A stretch of 64,000 nt of DNA from Cohnella abietis (GCF_004295585.1 NZ_AP019400.1:5239501-5303500), one strand, 5' to 3'. Shown: positions 33,208-42,086, counted from the first letter of the stretch. Program-made: numbers and translations. Notes: generated from the letters alone by a model not told the origin.

Positions 33208-34854
33208 TCACTCCGGCTCTGTCTTAACTCGCCTAATTCCTTTGCTGCGAATTTCATCGAACGATTCCTCGTACCCAGCATCTGCGTAACGAAGTACACC
33301 AATGCTTGTGTCATTATCGAGCGCAGTCTTAAGCCTTATATCTGTTTCTTGACTACCATCAGCAACAATGGTTATCCCCGCACTAGTCATATACCCGCTG
33401 TAGCCCCCGCCACCGGAATGAATGGCGACCAAATCAGCCATCGATGAGCAGCTAAGCATGGCATTGATCAGCGGCCAATCTGAGATCGCATCACTGCCGT
33501 CCTTCATATTCTCTGTCATAATATTCGGATGAGTCATTGCGCCAGCATCAAGATGATCTCTGGAAAAAGCAATCGGTCCGCTTAGCGCTCCACTACGCAC
33601 CATCTCATTAACAGCAAGCGCTAGCTTCGTTCGATCGCCATGACCGAACCAGCCAATTCGTGCAGGAAGACCTTCCACAGGAACATATTGATTAGCGAGA
33701 CGAATCCAATTAACCGCAATTTCGTTATCCTTGAACTCTTCTAATATATATTGATCAATGGTTTGAATATCTTGTGGGTTCCCACTCAACGCCACCCAGC
33801 GGAATGGACCGATCGCCCGGGCAAACAATGGTCTTAAAAAGCCCTCTGTAAATACGACGATATCGAAAGCATTCTCCACCCCATATTGGGAAGCTTGTGT
33901 ACGGATATTGTTTCCATTATCGAATACGATTGAGCCATTCCTTTGGAATTCAAGCATCGCCCTTACTTCCGTGGCAATTGAGGCACCCGCATCTGCTTGG
34001 AGCTTCTGCGGATCGCTTTTGCGCATTTCCACTGCTTCTTCGAGACGATAGCCAGAAGGAATATAACCATAGACCAAGTCATGCGCTGATGTCTGATCCG
34101 TTACGATATCGGGAATGATTCCTCGACGGAGAAGCTCGGGATAGACGTCCGCTGCGTTACCAAGCAAACCAACCGATAAGCTCTGCCGATTACTAACCGC
34201 TTCATCTACCCAAGCTAACGCCTCATCAAGGCTCGCTGTTTTCCTTTGTAAGTAACCAACCTCTATCCGTTTGTCTATCCGCGCTTCGGACACCTCTACA
34301 CATAGAACAATTGCATTAGCCATAATTCCAGCAAGAGGCTGAGCACCTCCCATACCGCCCAATCCAGCTGTAAGTATGAATTTTCCCGTCAAATCGCCAT
34401 TGAAATGCATTCTAGCAATCGACTGAAAAATCTCGTAGGTTCCCTGAATGACTCCTTGCGATCCAATGTATTGCCATGCAGCAGCCGTTAGCCCACCCCA
34501 TACAATGAGTCCTTGCTCTTGATATTTATAGAAGTTGTCGCTCGTAGCCCATTTTCCGACAATATTGCAATTAGCCATAATGACTAGAGGCGCGAATTGA
34601 TGAGTGCGCATAATTCCAATGGGTTTACCGGACTGGATAACGAGTGTTTCGTTTTCTTCCAAGTTCTTCAAGGTTTCTACAATAGCTCTATAGGAGTCCC
34701 AATTACGGGCAGCTTTAGCCAATGCGGCATATACGGTAAGCTCTTTCGGGTTTTCTCCATTCTCGAGGACATTCTCCAGCATGCGAAGTAATGCTTCCTG
34801 CCTCCAGCCCTTACATCTAAGCTCAGTGCCCCTGGCAGCTAATATTCGATCCAT
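33208..34854 (-). CDS. Urocanate-hydratase homolog, probable thiourocanate hydratase
   Basis: 548 aa, full-length urocanase fold with NAD-binding 'TAGLGGMGGAQP' (162-173), 'LLGNAADVYPELLRRG', 'TDQTSAHD' and 'LPARIGWFGHGDR'. Substrate-loop residues differ from HutU: the usual 'YGQMTAGSWIYIGSQG' is 'WGGLTAAAWQYIGSQG' (119-134), and the late 'HHGGGVGMGYS' is 'HSGGGGYSGYM', losing one His. Such changes argue against plain urocanate as substrate and for a modified imidazole such as thiourocanate (inference). First gene of the eleven-gene operon, with a TTGACG-17-TAACTT promoter and AGGAGG 7 nt before the ATG. Calling it hutU would be misleading, because hutH/hutI/hutG functions are absent. Confidence 0.85.
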   Translation of the reverse strand: MDRILAARGTELRCKGWRQEALLRMLENVLENGENPKELTVYAALAKAARNWDSYRAIVETLKNLEENETLVIQSGKPIGIMRTHQFAPLVIMANCNIVGKWATSDNFYKYQEQGLIVWGGLTAAAWQYIGSQGVIQGTYEIFQSIARMHFNGDLTGKFILTAGLGGMGGAQPLAGIMANAIVLCVEVSEARIDKRIEVGYLQRKTASLDEALAWVDEAVSNRQSLSVGLLGNAADVYPELLRRGIIPDIVTDQTSAHDLVYGYIPSGYRLEEAVEMRKSDPQKLQADAGASIATEVRAMLEFQRNGSIVFDNGNNIRTQASQYGVENAFDIVVFTEGFLRPLFARAIGPFRWVALSGNPQDIQTIDQYILEEFKDNEIAVNWIRLANQYVPVEGLPARIGWFGHGDRTKLALAVNEMVRSGALSGPIAFSRDHLDAGAMTHPNIMTENMKDGSDAISDWPLINAMLSCSSMADLVAIHSGGGGYSGYMTSAGITIVADGSQETDIRLKTALDNDTSIGVLRYADAGYEESFDEIRSKGIRRVKTEPE

Positions 34855-34908
34855 ATATAAGCCTCCTAATTATCATATTACAATAATTCGTTTCCATTTA
34901 TTAATAAT

Positions 34909-34937
34909 AAGTTAACAAATTAGCTTGCCACCGTCAA
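34909..34937 (-). promoter_or_regulatory. Promoter of the ergothioneine-type operon
   Basis: On the minus strand TTGACG (34937-34932), 17-bp spacer, TAACTT (34914-34909), followed by an AT-rich stretch that includes the palindrome TTATTAATAA and, at about 34890, ATGGAAACG. The latter could be part of an IclR-type operator. The rest of the 34938-35212 gap holds no gene. Confidence 0.55.
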
Positions 34938-35212
34938 TAAAAAATAGTTTTCTCCTCGGAATAAAAAAGTAAATCAATCGGATTTATTGAATTACAATAG
35001 ACGATATGTTACTTACAAGCAACTGACATGATTAACGATGATATTCATCTCTGTTACGTTTCGAACCCTGAGCAACTGGGAAACTCTCCTCCACATGCCC
35101 TTAAAGTGCATAATGCCCTATGCAATTAAACATAAACAATACAGAGCTACAAACAAGCATAAATAAATGTGGCAGGCCTTTGGATCAGCGAAAAATGTTT
35201 ATGTCGGAGTAG

Positions 35213-35259
35213 AAAAAAGCTGCCCCCAAAGGTCTAATTTAGACCAAAGAGAACAGCTT
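35213..35259 (-). terminator. Terminator of the ABC export operon
   Basis: On the minus strand: AAGCTG, an inner stem GGTCTA/TAGACC, CAGCTT, then a T6 run. It lies 16 nt after the ATPase stop codon. Confidence 0.85.
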
Positions 35260-35274
35260 CTATATGATGTGAAT

Positions 35275-36174
35275 CTATGAAGCCTCTTCAGGAGGAGCTT
35301 CCGGTGAAGTCAGCACGATCTTGCCATCTACTAGCTCAAGCTTAACTTTGTTCGTGTTTTTGACCCCTATCGTTTCTAAATAGGTGGCAGGAACTTGAAG
35401 TCGCCCGGCCTTGTCGAGAATTGCATACTCTACGTGTGAGTCCTCCTCTAATTGGGCGATACCACTTTCAAGCTCAGCCATCTCTTCGGCATAGGACTTG
35501 CGTCGCAACATTTCCGAGGAAATTTTACCGTCGCGAATGGCAACGACACGGTCAACCTTCTTAGCAAGATGTGGATCGTGGGTAACGATGACAATTGTAA
35601 TTCCAATGGTGCGGTTCAGTTCACGGAATAGATCGAGAATTTGGTCAGCCATCTTAGAATCTACTGAGCCAGTCGGCTCATCCGCAAGCAGCAGCTTCGG
35701 ATGATTAGCAAGCGCAATGGCGATAGCTACTCTCTGTTGCTCACCGCCGGATAACTGGTGGAGCTTGTTATTTTTACGATGGGTTAGTCCGACTGCTTCC
35801 AATAATTCTAATGCCCTTAGCCTTTTGCGTTTTCCTCTCAGCAATATTGGCAGCTCAACATTCTCAAGCGCAGTCAGATAAGGAATTAAATTACGTGCAT
35901 TGTTCTGCCAAACAAATCCTACACTTTCTCGCTTATAACGGACGAGATCTTTTTCAGTCATCTTGAGCATATTTTTCCCATCAATCTCAAGATTACCTGC
36001 CGATGGGCGATCCAGCCCGCCTAGCATATTAAGCAGCGTCGACTTTCCACTTCCACTGTTGCCGATAATAGCCATCAGCTCGCCCGTTTCAATATTTAAA
36101 TCCAGCCCCTGTAATGCAAATACCTCCAGATCGGCCGCTTTGTAAATTTTGACCAAACCTTCGCAATTGATCAT
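35275..36174 (-). CDS. MacB/LolD-type ABC ATPase fused to a C-terminal AbrB/SpoVT-like domain
   Basis: 299 aa. ABC domain: Walker A 'GNSGSGKST', signature 'LSGGEQQRVAIAIAL', Walker B 'LLLADEPTGSVD', switch 'VIVTHDPHL'. After a short acidic linker, residues 248-290 read 'AILDKAGRLQVPATYLETIG' followed by a 'KVKLELVDGKIVL' hairpin, which matches the swapped-hairpin AbrB/MazE DNA-binding fold. ATPases of the LolD class normally end at ~225 residues. The fused domain may dimerise, or tie export to regulation; both are inference. Only 3 bp separate it from the permease gene, so it is the second ATPase for the same exporter. Confidence 0.9.
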   Translation of the reverse strand: MINCEGLVKIYKAADLEVFALQGLDLNIETGELMAIIGNSGSGKSTLLNMLGGLDRPSAGNLEIDGKNMLKMTEKDLVRYKRESVGFVWQNNARNLIPYLTALENVELPILLRGKRKRLRALELLEAVGLTHRKNNKLHQLSGGEQQRVAIAIALANHPKLLLADEPTGSVDSKMADQILDLFRELNRTIGITIVIVTHDPHLAKKVDRVVAIRDGKISSEMLRRKSYAEEMAELESGIAQLEEDSHVEYAILDKAGRLQVPATYLETIGVKNTNKVKLELVDGKIVLTSPEAPPEEAS

Positions 36175-36177
36175 GGG

Positions 36178-39048
36178 TTAATCCTCCCCCAGTTTCAGCG
36201 CTTGGTGAATGCGAATACGGGAGAGCATGTATGACAGAATACCCAGCCCAAGCAATAACATAAAGCCAACTATAGAATATAGACGAATAAAATCAATCGC
36301 TTCAAACATGACCTTAAACGGTGGAACTAAGCTGCTCGGATTGAAGGCAATCTGAAAGTTGGGAACGAATAGACGACTAGCAACATTACCAACGATGACT
36401 CCAATTAGAATGGCTACTCCCGAAGTAAGCAGCTGCTCCAAAGCAAGCATTCCTATTAGCTGACGCAGTGAAAGTCCTATCGCACGCATAATCCCATTTT
36501 GTAAGGTTCGTCCTTTAAGAGATAATATCCAGTAAAGAAGGAAACCAACAAAGCTAATCAATATCGAAATAATAAACCCTAATGTCAAAATCCCATTAAG
36601 CGCGAGAAGGAATGGATCATTCTTTGCCTTCGTTAGTGCTTCTCTCGTGTTTACTATGCTAGTTAAGGCGATCTTCGCTTGCTTGATATCGTCGTAAAAC
36701 TGGGAAGTAGGATAATCGGGCTTCAGCTTCAACCATACTTTGTAAGGCTCAAGCGCCAAATGAAATTGAATTCGACTCAGACTTCCGACAATAAGCATCG
36801 GTGCATTACTCTTCGCATCTGTTTCTGCCGCATTGATGGAGCCAACAGGCGGGTTCGGATTAAATGTAGGGAAGTATTCAATAATGCCGAAGACGACGAA
36901 GGACTGAGAGTCCACATTTTCCCATCCCACATTAATAGTGTCACCCTTCTTCACACCCTTTTGTTCAGCCAACGTACGGGAGATGAGCACTCCCCGTGAA
37001 TCAGCGGCAAGCAAATTTAGATAATCATAAAATTCATAATCAAGTAAATTGTTCGGGAACCACGAGGTCATACCGAAATCATCGCTATCTATGCCGATGA
37101 GTTGAGCAACCCCATTCTTATTGCCCTCTAAAGAAAATGTTGCCTTATCCTTCACGAACACTTTAGCGGCACTCTCAACACCTGGTAATTTCTTATAGGG
37201 CTCGAAAGACGGCTCCAGATAATGAATAACCTTAGGCACCGGTGCTGGTGCAGGGCCACCTCCGAAACTAACAGCTGGCGGAGCATCATTCTGCCATTGT
37301 CCTGTAGTAACAAAATCTGCCCCATTCCCATAGCGAATCCGGTCCTCTGTATTGTTATTCAGTGTTCGCGCGGCACCTGCACTAAATACTCCTATGGCAA
37401 TAGTCATAATGAGAAACACCATTAGGAATTGATATTGACTGTTCGAACGTCCGACTTGAATTAATGTGGCGTAAAGGGATGGAGGCCACCACTTTCGACC
37501 GACCCAATAAATGAGCTTTAGAACGTAAGGATATAATCTGAGAAGCAGTAAGCCCGCACCTAATACGAACAAAGCAGGCATTACAAACTGTAGCGGATCG
37601 ATTTTCAGATCATCCATGTTCAAGCCTAAGCTTTTCAAATCCTTTAACCGGTTACGGAAGGTGTACAAACCATAGATGGAAACCGCTAAAGCCGCAATAT
37701 CCAGAAATGCTTTGTGCCAGAATGGTTTCCGATTCATACGTGCAAGCTGCTGCTTATGTCCAACTATGGATACACGTGTAGCAATAATTACCGGGATTAG
37801 CATCATAATGAATGAAACAATAGCTGCGGCTCCTCCGTAGAGGAACGCTTGATCATTAATATGGACCGGCATACGAGACCGTTGAACGAATTCAAGAAAA
37901 CCGTTCGAGGCTCCTAGCAGCTTCGTTAATCCCATTCCGATAAAAGGTCCCGTTATCCACGCAATTGCACAAAGGAATGCCCCTTCTATCGCAAAAGAGA
38001 GAACAACCTGCCACCTTGCTGCCCCCCTACTACGTAAAATGGCGATTTCATTTTTCTGTCGGTCTACGATCAGATTGGACACCATGAACATATAGAAGCC
38101 CAACATAATTAGTACTGGCACGTTCAAAGACCACATCAGCTTATTTAATTGCTTAGACCGTTCTAAATACTTCGTAATCGTATTTAATGCTGGTACAGAG
38201 AATTCAGTTTGAAAGCTTACTACCTTGCTTTGTACCTTTTCCTTAATCGATTTGTCGGTTTCTATAAATTGGTCGACTTGACCAAGCCCCATTTTAGAAT
38301 AATCAAGCACAAAGAACCAACCGACTGACATCACTTGTGCTTTATTTCCGCGGATAAACTCTTGAGCAAATAACTCCTCATTAATAATGAAGACAGAGTT
38401 TAAATCGCTTAAGCTGGCATTACGGAAGTAGGGGTCGTTATATACCTTTTTGTTAAAAACACCTACAGGTTTGATTTTTACAGTTCCTAGTAGTTTATCA
38501 TCCTTCAGTTCAAACACGGTATCCAACACTGTATTGAAATTGCTAAGCGTTTGAGCAGTTACAAGAACCTCATATACGCCATCAACCGGCTTATTCGCAG
38601 GCATTCTACCGTCTTCTAGCTTAATGTGGTCCTCAAAATCACTGTAGGATCTCAAAGTAGCAGTTTGCTTTGACTTCTTGTCATCAATGCTCCCTGGAGG
38701 AATGAGAAGAACCGATTGGGTACGACGCTCATGTACGAGCTCCTTAATCGGAATGCCAAATTCCCCAGCCTTCACTTCCATGAATTTATCCATCTCACTA
38801 ATAACTTTGGCACGTTTCTCGTTCGATTCTCTATAGAAACCTAACATCGACCAATGCGTTCCAGGATAAACACCCTTCTCATTCTGGAAAACCTCAAGAT
38901 CCTTGACGAGCATACGAGATAAAATCGCCTCAGAATAAATCGGCATTGTTCCAACAAGCGCAACAGTAATCAAAATACCAAAAAACATACTGGACACGAG
39001 CCACTTATTTTGAACCATTTTACGGATAATCATGACAAATAAGGCCAC
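36178..39048 (-). CDS. Large FtsX-type ABC permease (MacB/LolC-like)
   Basis: 956 aa from a GTG at 39048 (GGGAGG 7 nt upstream). N-terminal membrane helix (about 12-33), a long extracytoplasmic domain (about 40-300), a bundle of helices containing the FtsX segment ('EIAILRSRGAARWQVVLSFA'), then a second extracytoplasmic domain with 'ADFVTTGQWQNDAPPAV' and 'LISRTLAEQKGVKKGDTINV', and a second FtsX segment at the C-terminus ('IMRAIGLSLRQLIGMLALEQL'). Two FtsX modules in one chain replace the usual dimer. It should move peptides, lipids or drugs across or out of the membrane using the two ATPases and the adaptor encoded beside it. Confidence 0.88.
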   Translation of the reverse strand: MALFVMIIRKMVQNKWLVSSMFFGILITVALVGTMPIYSEAILSRMLVKDLEVFQNEKGVYPGTHWSMLGFYRESNEKRAKVISEMDKFMEVKAGEFGIPIKELVHERRTQSVLLIPPGSIDDKKSKQTATLRSYSDFEDHIKLEDGRMPANKPVDGVYEVLVTAQTLSNFNTVLDTVFELKDDKLLGTVKIKPVGVFNKKVYNDPYFRNASLSDLNSVFIINEELFAQEFIRGNKAQVMSVGWFFVLDYSKMGLGQVDQFIETDKSIKEKVQSKVVSFQTEFSVPALNTITKYLERSKQLNKLMWSLNVPVLIMLGFYMFMVSNLIVDRQKNEIAILRSRGAARWQVVLSFAIEGAFLCAIAWITGPFIGMGLTKLLGASNGFLEFVQRSRMPVHINDQAFLYGGAAAIVSFIMMLIPVIIATRVSIVGHKQQLARMNRKPFWHKAFLDIAALAVSIYGLYTFRNRLKDLKSLGLNMDDLKIDPLQFVMPALFVLGAGLLLLRLYPYVLKLIYWVGRKWWPPSLYATLIQVGRSNSQYQFLMVFLIMTIAIGVFSAGAARTLNNNTEDRIRYGNGADFVTTGQWQNDAPPAVSFGGGPAPAPVPKVIHYLEPSFEPYKKLPGVESAAKVFVKDKATFSLEGNKNGVAQLIGIDSDDFGMTSWFPNNLLDYEFYDYLNLLAADSRGVLISRTLAEQKGVKKGDTINVGWENVDSQSFVVFGIIEYFPTFNPNPPVGSINAAETDAKSNAPMLIVGSLSRIQFHLALEPYKVWLKLKPDYPTSQFYDDIKQAKIALTSIVNTREALTKAKNDPFLLALNGILTLGFIISILISFVGFLLYWILSLKGRTLQNGIMRAIGLSLRQLIGMLALEQLLTSGVAILIGVIVGNVASRLFVPNFQIAFNPSSLVPPFKVMFEAIDFIRLYSIVGFMLLLGLGILSYMLSRIRIHQALKLGED

Positions 39049-39083
39049 ACCAAAGCCTCCCTAGCTCTAGGAATGCAAAATAA

Positions 39084-40106
39084 TTACTGTAAAACGATGA
39101 CCTGATCTACTTGTAAGCCTTTAATAATTTCCACCTCAGTGGAGCCGACCAGGCCAGGCTCGACGTCAATTTCGCGAAGGCTTTTGCCATCTTCCAGAAC
39201 TCGAACAAAATTACGACCCAAATAAGAGCGCAATCCGCTACGTGGGATTTTCAGGACATCATCAAGCTCCTGCGTAATAATCTTCACACCAGCTATAGAG
39301 CCTATTTCAGCCTTAAGCGGTAATTTAGGAACTTCAATATAGAGCGTTTTAGCGTATTTCTCTGCTAAATCTTTATTTAAGGTTGTGGGAGACGAGGATG
39401 GCGTCTGAACCACTTTACCGACAACCTTCTCATCGTTTAAGGTAATATCCGCAGTTGCACCTACGTCTACCTCTCTAATATCGTTAGGATTGTCCACACG
39501 AAGAGCGATTCGAAGCTGAGAAGGATCAGCAATGATAACTAATGTCTGATAAGCGTCGACATTATCTCCTGCCTTCAACGTCTCGACAAATGTCACCTGT
39601 CCATCAATACCCGCATAAAGCTGCTTACTATTGAATTTCTTGGAAAGCTTCTCATATTTGATTTGCTCAATTTCCAGCTTTAGCTTAGCAATACTGAGAG
39701 CCTGATCATCGCTATCTTGTGTTTGCCTAAATGCATATCTGGCTTTCTCTAGCTCCAATTGCTGCTCCTTCAACTGCAGATCCAGTCCGTCCAAAATCAA
39801 TTGAACAAGAATATCACCTTTCTTGACAGTATCACCTTGCTTAACTAGTATCTTATCAATCCGTCCCCCTTCTCCTGTAAACTGAGAAATGTCAGTACGG
39901 ATTGATTCGAAGCTTCCACTTGAGGAAATGGCTTTAACGATACTTCCTTTCTCCACCTTCACTGTCGTGTAGTTTTCCTGAGCTGGCTTAACGAGCGGCG
40001 GCTTTAACGCTTCTTCTTCTTGAGGGAGTAGAGAACACCCCGCTAAAGTACTGCTTAGAACGATTGCCAATCCTAGAGCCGCAGCTTGTTTAATTGTGCG
40101 AAACAA
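39084..40106 (-). CDS. Membrane-fusion/adaptor lipoprotein (HlyD/MacA-like)
   Basis: 340 aa from a TTG at 40106 (TGGAGG 9 nt upstream); ATG codons at 40115 and 40127 are alternatives but lack a spaced ribosome site. Signal sequence 'FRTIKQAAALGLAIVLSST' with lipobox 'LAGC'. Lipoyl-like half-motifs 'ISQFTGEGGRIDKILVKQGDTV' (split around residues 75-97) and 'AGIDGQVTFVETLKAGDNV' flank a coiled-coil hairpin rich in Leu/Gln/Glu (about 110-155), and beta-barrel domains follow. It bridges the permease to the outside face in MacAB-type exporters. It overlaps the ATPase gene end by 17 bp. Confidence 0.85.
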   Translation of the reverse strand: MFRTIKQAAALGLAIVLSSTLAGCSLLPQEEEALKPPLVKPAQENYTTVKVEKGSIVKAISSSGSFESIRTDISQFTGEGGRIDKILVKQGDTVKKGDILVQLILDGLDLQLKEQQLELEKARYAFRQTQDSDDQALSIAKLKLEIEQIKYEKLSKKFNSKQLYAGIDGQVTFVETLKAGDNVDAYQTLVIIADPSQLRIALRVDNPNDIREVDVGATADITLNDEKVVGKVVQTPSSSPTTLNKDLAEKYAKTLYIEVPKLPLKAEIGSIAGVKIITQELDDVLKIPRSGLRSYLGRNFVRVLEDGKSLREIDVEPGLVGSTEVEIIKGLQVDQVIVLQ

Positions 40107-40782
40107 TTTGTCCATCCTCCAGTTCATAAACTTGATCGACGATTTCCATAATGGCTGGATCGTGCGTAGTTAGAACGACTGTAACGCCACTCTGCTCCAC
40201 AAGATCACGAAATACCTTCATAATATGAAGCCCAGTTCGACTGTCCAGCTCAGCCGTTGGTTCATCTGCCAGAATCAGCTTAGGCTTGTGTGCAATCGCA
40301 CGTGCTATTGCTGTTCTTTGCTGCTCGCCTCCTGACATCTCGAACGGGCGGTGATGCATCCTCGGCTTTAAGCCGACATGATCCAAGGCCTGTATGGCTG
40401 CGGCCTTCCTCTCACTCGCGGGAACTCCCGCAATTCTAAGTACGAACTCGACGTTCTCATAGGCAGACATGAGAGGAATAAGGGCAAACGATTGAAAGAT
40501 CAATCCCATTTCCTTGCGACGAACGGCATCCCTTTGTTTGTTCGACATCGTTGTAAGGTCGCGCCCATCGAAAATGATAGTACCTGAAGTGGGTTGATCC
40601 AAAGCGCTTAGAAGATTTATTAGCGTTGTCTTCCCCGAGCCGGACCGACCTTTAAACGCGAGCAATTTACCTGCTGGAAGCTGAATATCAACCTCTTTCA
40701 GCACGGTTACCGCACCGGAGCCCTTACCATAAACCCGCTTAATACCCTTGCCATTAATAATATTGGGAGTCGATACGGCCAT
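40090..40782 (-). CDS. MacB/LolD-type ABC ATPase (first ATPase)
   Basis: 230 aa, single ABC domain: Walker A 'GRSGSGKTTLINLLSAL', signature 'MSGGEQQRTAIARAI', Walker B 'LILADEPTAELD' and 'VLTTHDPAIME'. Normal length for the LolD/SalX class. AGGAG precedes the ATG. It lies 43 bp after the LacI-type regulator gene on the same strand with no hairpin between, so the regulator and exporter are probably one transcript. Confidence 0.9.
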   Translation of the reverse strand: MAVSTPNIINGKGIKRVYGKGSGAVTVLKEVDIQLPAGKLLAFKGRSGSGKTTLINLLSALDQPTSGTIIFDGRDLTTMSNKQRDAVRRKEMGLIFQSFALIPLMSAYENVEFVLRIAGVPASERKAAAIQALDHVGLKPRMHHRPFEMSGGEQQRTAIARAIAHKPKLILADEPTAELDSRTGLHIMKVFRDLVEQSGVTVVLTTHDPAIMEIVDQVYELEDGQIVSHN

Positions 40783-40825
40783 CTGGCTTATAATCTCCTT
40801 TCTACCAATTCGTCAGCGTTACAGG

Positions 40826-41917
40826 TCAGTTATTATTGCTTCGTTTCATTACCGATTGACGTTCCAATAGCTTGGGGGGGATCGAGGATTTCCTACCCGG
40901 GTGACCCGTGAGCAGTTCCATCAGCAGTTCAATGGCTCGAGTACTAACGTCTTCTCTTTGAATGCTAATTGTTGTTAGCGGAGGAGCGGTATACGCCGTG
41001 TACGAGTCTCCGTCAAAGCCTATAATGGATAGGCTTTCTGGCACCGAAATGCCATTACTCGTAAATTCCATAATTGCTCCCATCGCCATCAAGTCATTTG
41101 CACAGAAGATAGCTGTCATTTCAGGATGGAGCTGCTTCAGCGCTTTGGCTGCCTGAGCCCCGCTTGATCCAGAAAAGTCGCCATTCCCAACTAAGGAAGC
41201 ATCGTGCTCAATTCCAGCTTCCATTAACGCTTCACAAAATCCCCCATACCTGTCCTTACAGATTCGTATATGGGCAGGACCATTTATATAACCAATAATT
41301 TGATGCCCCTCAGCGAAAAGCTTTCTCCCAGCTAATCGGCCACCCTCACGATCATCAGTAATAACCGAGGAACAGTGTGGCCCGACTACATCCTCGAAAT
41401 TTACACAAGGTATCTGCAGCTTTAAGGCTTCCTGAACCATAGGATGTGATTCCGAGAAGGCAGGTAGCAATAAGCAGCCTTCAAGGCTCCGAGAGCTTAT
41501 ACATTCGGTTAGGAGATTGTTCGGATAATTTAAGAAAGGAATAGAGAAAAAGAGCGCATCCTTCCCATTGCGCTGTAAAGCTTGTTGTAAGGGAGAAAAC
41601 ATATCGACAAATCCTGAGCTCGCTTCAAACTCAAATTGCGGAAAAAATACCCCAATCAGATTGCTGCTCTTGCCCACGAGCTGCTTGGCTCCTAAATGAG
41701 GAACATACCCCATTGCTTTAGCAGTTTCCTGAATAAGCTCTCTCGTAGCTGGATTTACACCATACACCCCGTTTAATGCCCGGGATACCGTGCTAGGGGA
41801 TAGATTTAATGCTTTGGCTACTGCTTTGATTCCTCCATCAACGTTTGCGGCTTTTAAGCCTTTCAAAGCGAACCACTTCGATAGGTCATCAACATTGAAG
41901 AATTCTCCTTCATTCAT
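40826..41917 (-). CDS. LacI-family transcriptional repressor with extended N-terminus
   Basis: 363 aa from the ATG at 41917; a TTG at 41926 lies inside the operator. The helix-turn-helix 'IKAVAKALNLSPSTVSRALNG' begins only at about residue 30, whereas most LacI proteins begin with it; a TTG further in (around codon 19) could be the true start. The effector domain is a normal periplasmic-binding fold: 'LIGVFFPQ', 'GRKLFAEGHQIIGYINGP', 'AIFCANDLMAMGAIMEF', 'SIIGFDGDSYTAYTAPPLTT'. Its own promoter and a perfect 18-bp palindrome overlap the start, so it is surely autoregulated. By position it controls the ABC exporter downstream and possibly the divergent nag operon. Confidence 0.88.
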   Translation of the reverse strand: MNEGEFFNVDDLSKWFALKGLKAANVDGGIKAVAKALNLSPSTVSRALNGVYGVNPATRELIQETAKAMGYVPHLGAKQLVGKSSNLIGVFFPQFEFEASSGFVDMFSPLQQALQRNGKDALFFSIPFLNYPNNLLTECISSRSLEGCLLLPAFSESHPMVQEALKLQIPCVNFEDVVGPHCSSVITDDREGGRLAGRKLFAEGHQIIGYINGPAHIRICKDRYGGFCEALMEAGIEHDASLVGNGDFSGSSGAQAAKALKQLHPEMTAIFCANDLMAMGAIMEFTSNGISVPESLSIIGFDGDSYTAYTAPPLTTISIQREDVSTRAIELLMELLTGHPGRKSSIPPKLLERQSVMKRSNNN

Positions 41918-41919
41918 TG

Positions 41920-41937
41920 ATTGCAAACGTTTGCAAT
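41920..41937. promoter_or_regulatory. LacI-family operator (18-bp perfect palindrome)
   Basis: ATTGCAAACGTTTGCAAT is perfectly symmetric with the central CG typical of LacI/GalR operators. It covers the presumed transcription start region and start codon of the LacI-type gene. Confidence 0.85.
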
Positions 41938-41947
41938 GGATAATTTT

Positions 41948-41976
41948 ACTATAATTTTAGAGTAAATATCTGTCAA
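41948..41976 (-). promoter_or_regulatory. Promoter of the LacI-type gene and ABC exporter
   Basis: On the minus strand TTGACA (41976-41971), 17-bp spacer, TATAGT (41953-41948). This nearly ideal promoter would start transcription about 20 nt before the start codon, directly at the operator. Confidence 0.8.
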
Positions 41977-42086
41977 TTGGATTTTGTTAAGATCATAATT
42001 TTGCACACGGAAAACGTAATATTGTTCATTAGTAGCGAATTGGCACATTCCAAACCGCTATCGTGTCTCTTTAAGGATAATATCCA

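Noticed and set aside
30475..34854. Ordinary histidine utilisation (hut) operon
   Set aside because: hutI and hutG/hutF are absent, the HutH-like protein cannot form MIO, the HutU-like protein has altered loops, and hydantoinase, carbamoylases and DUF917 have no place in the hut pathway.
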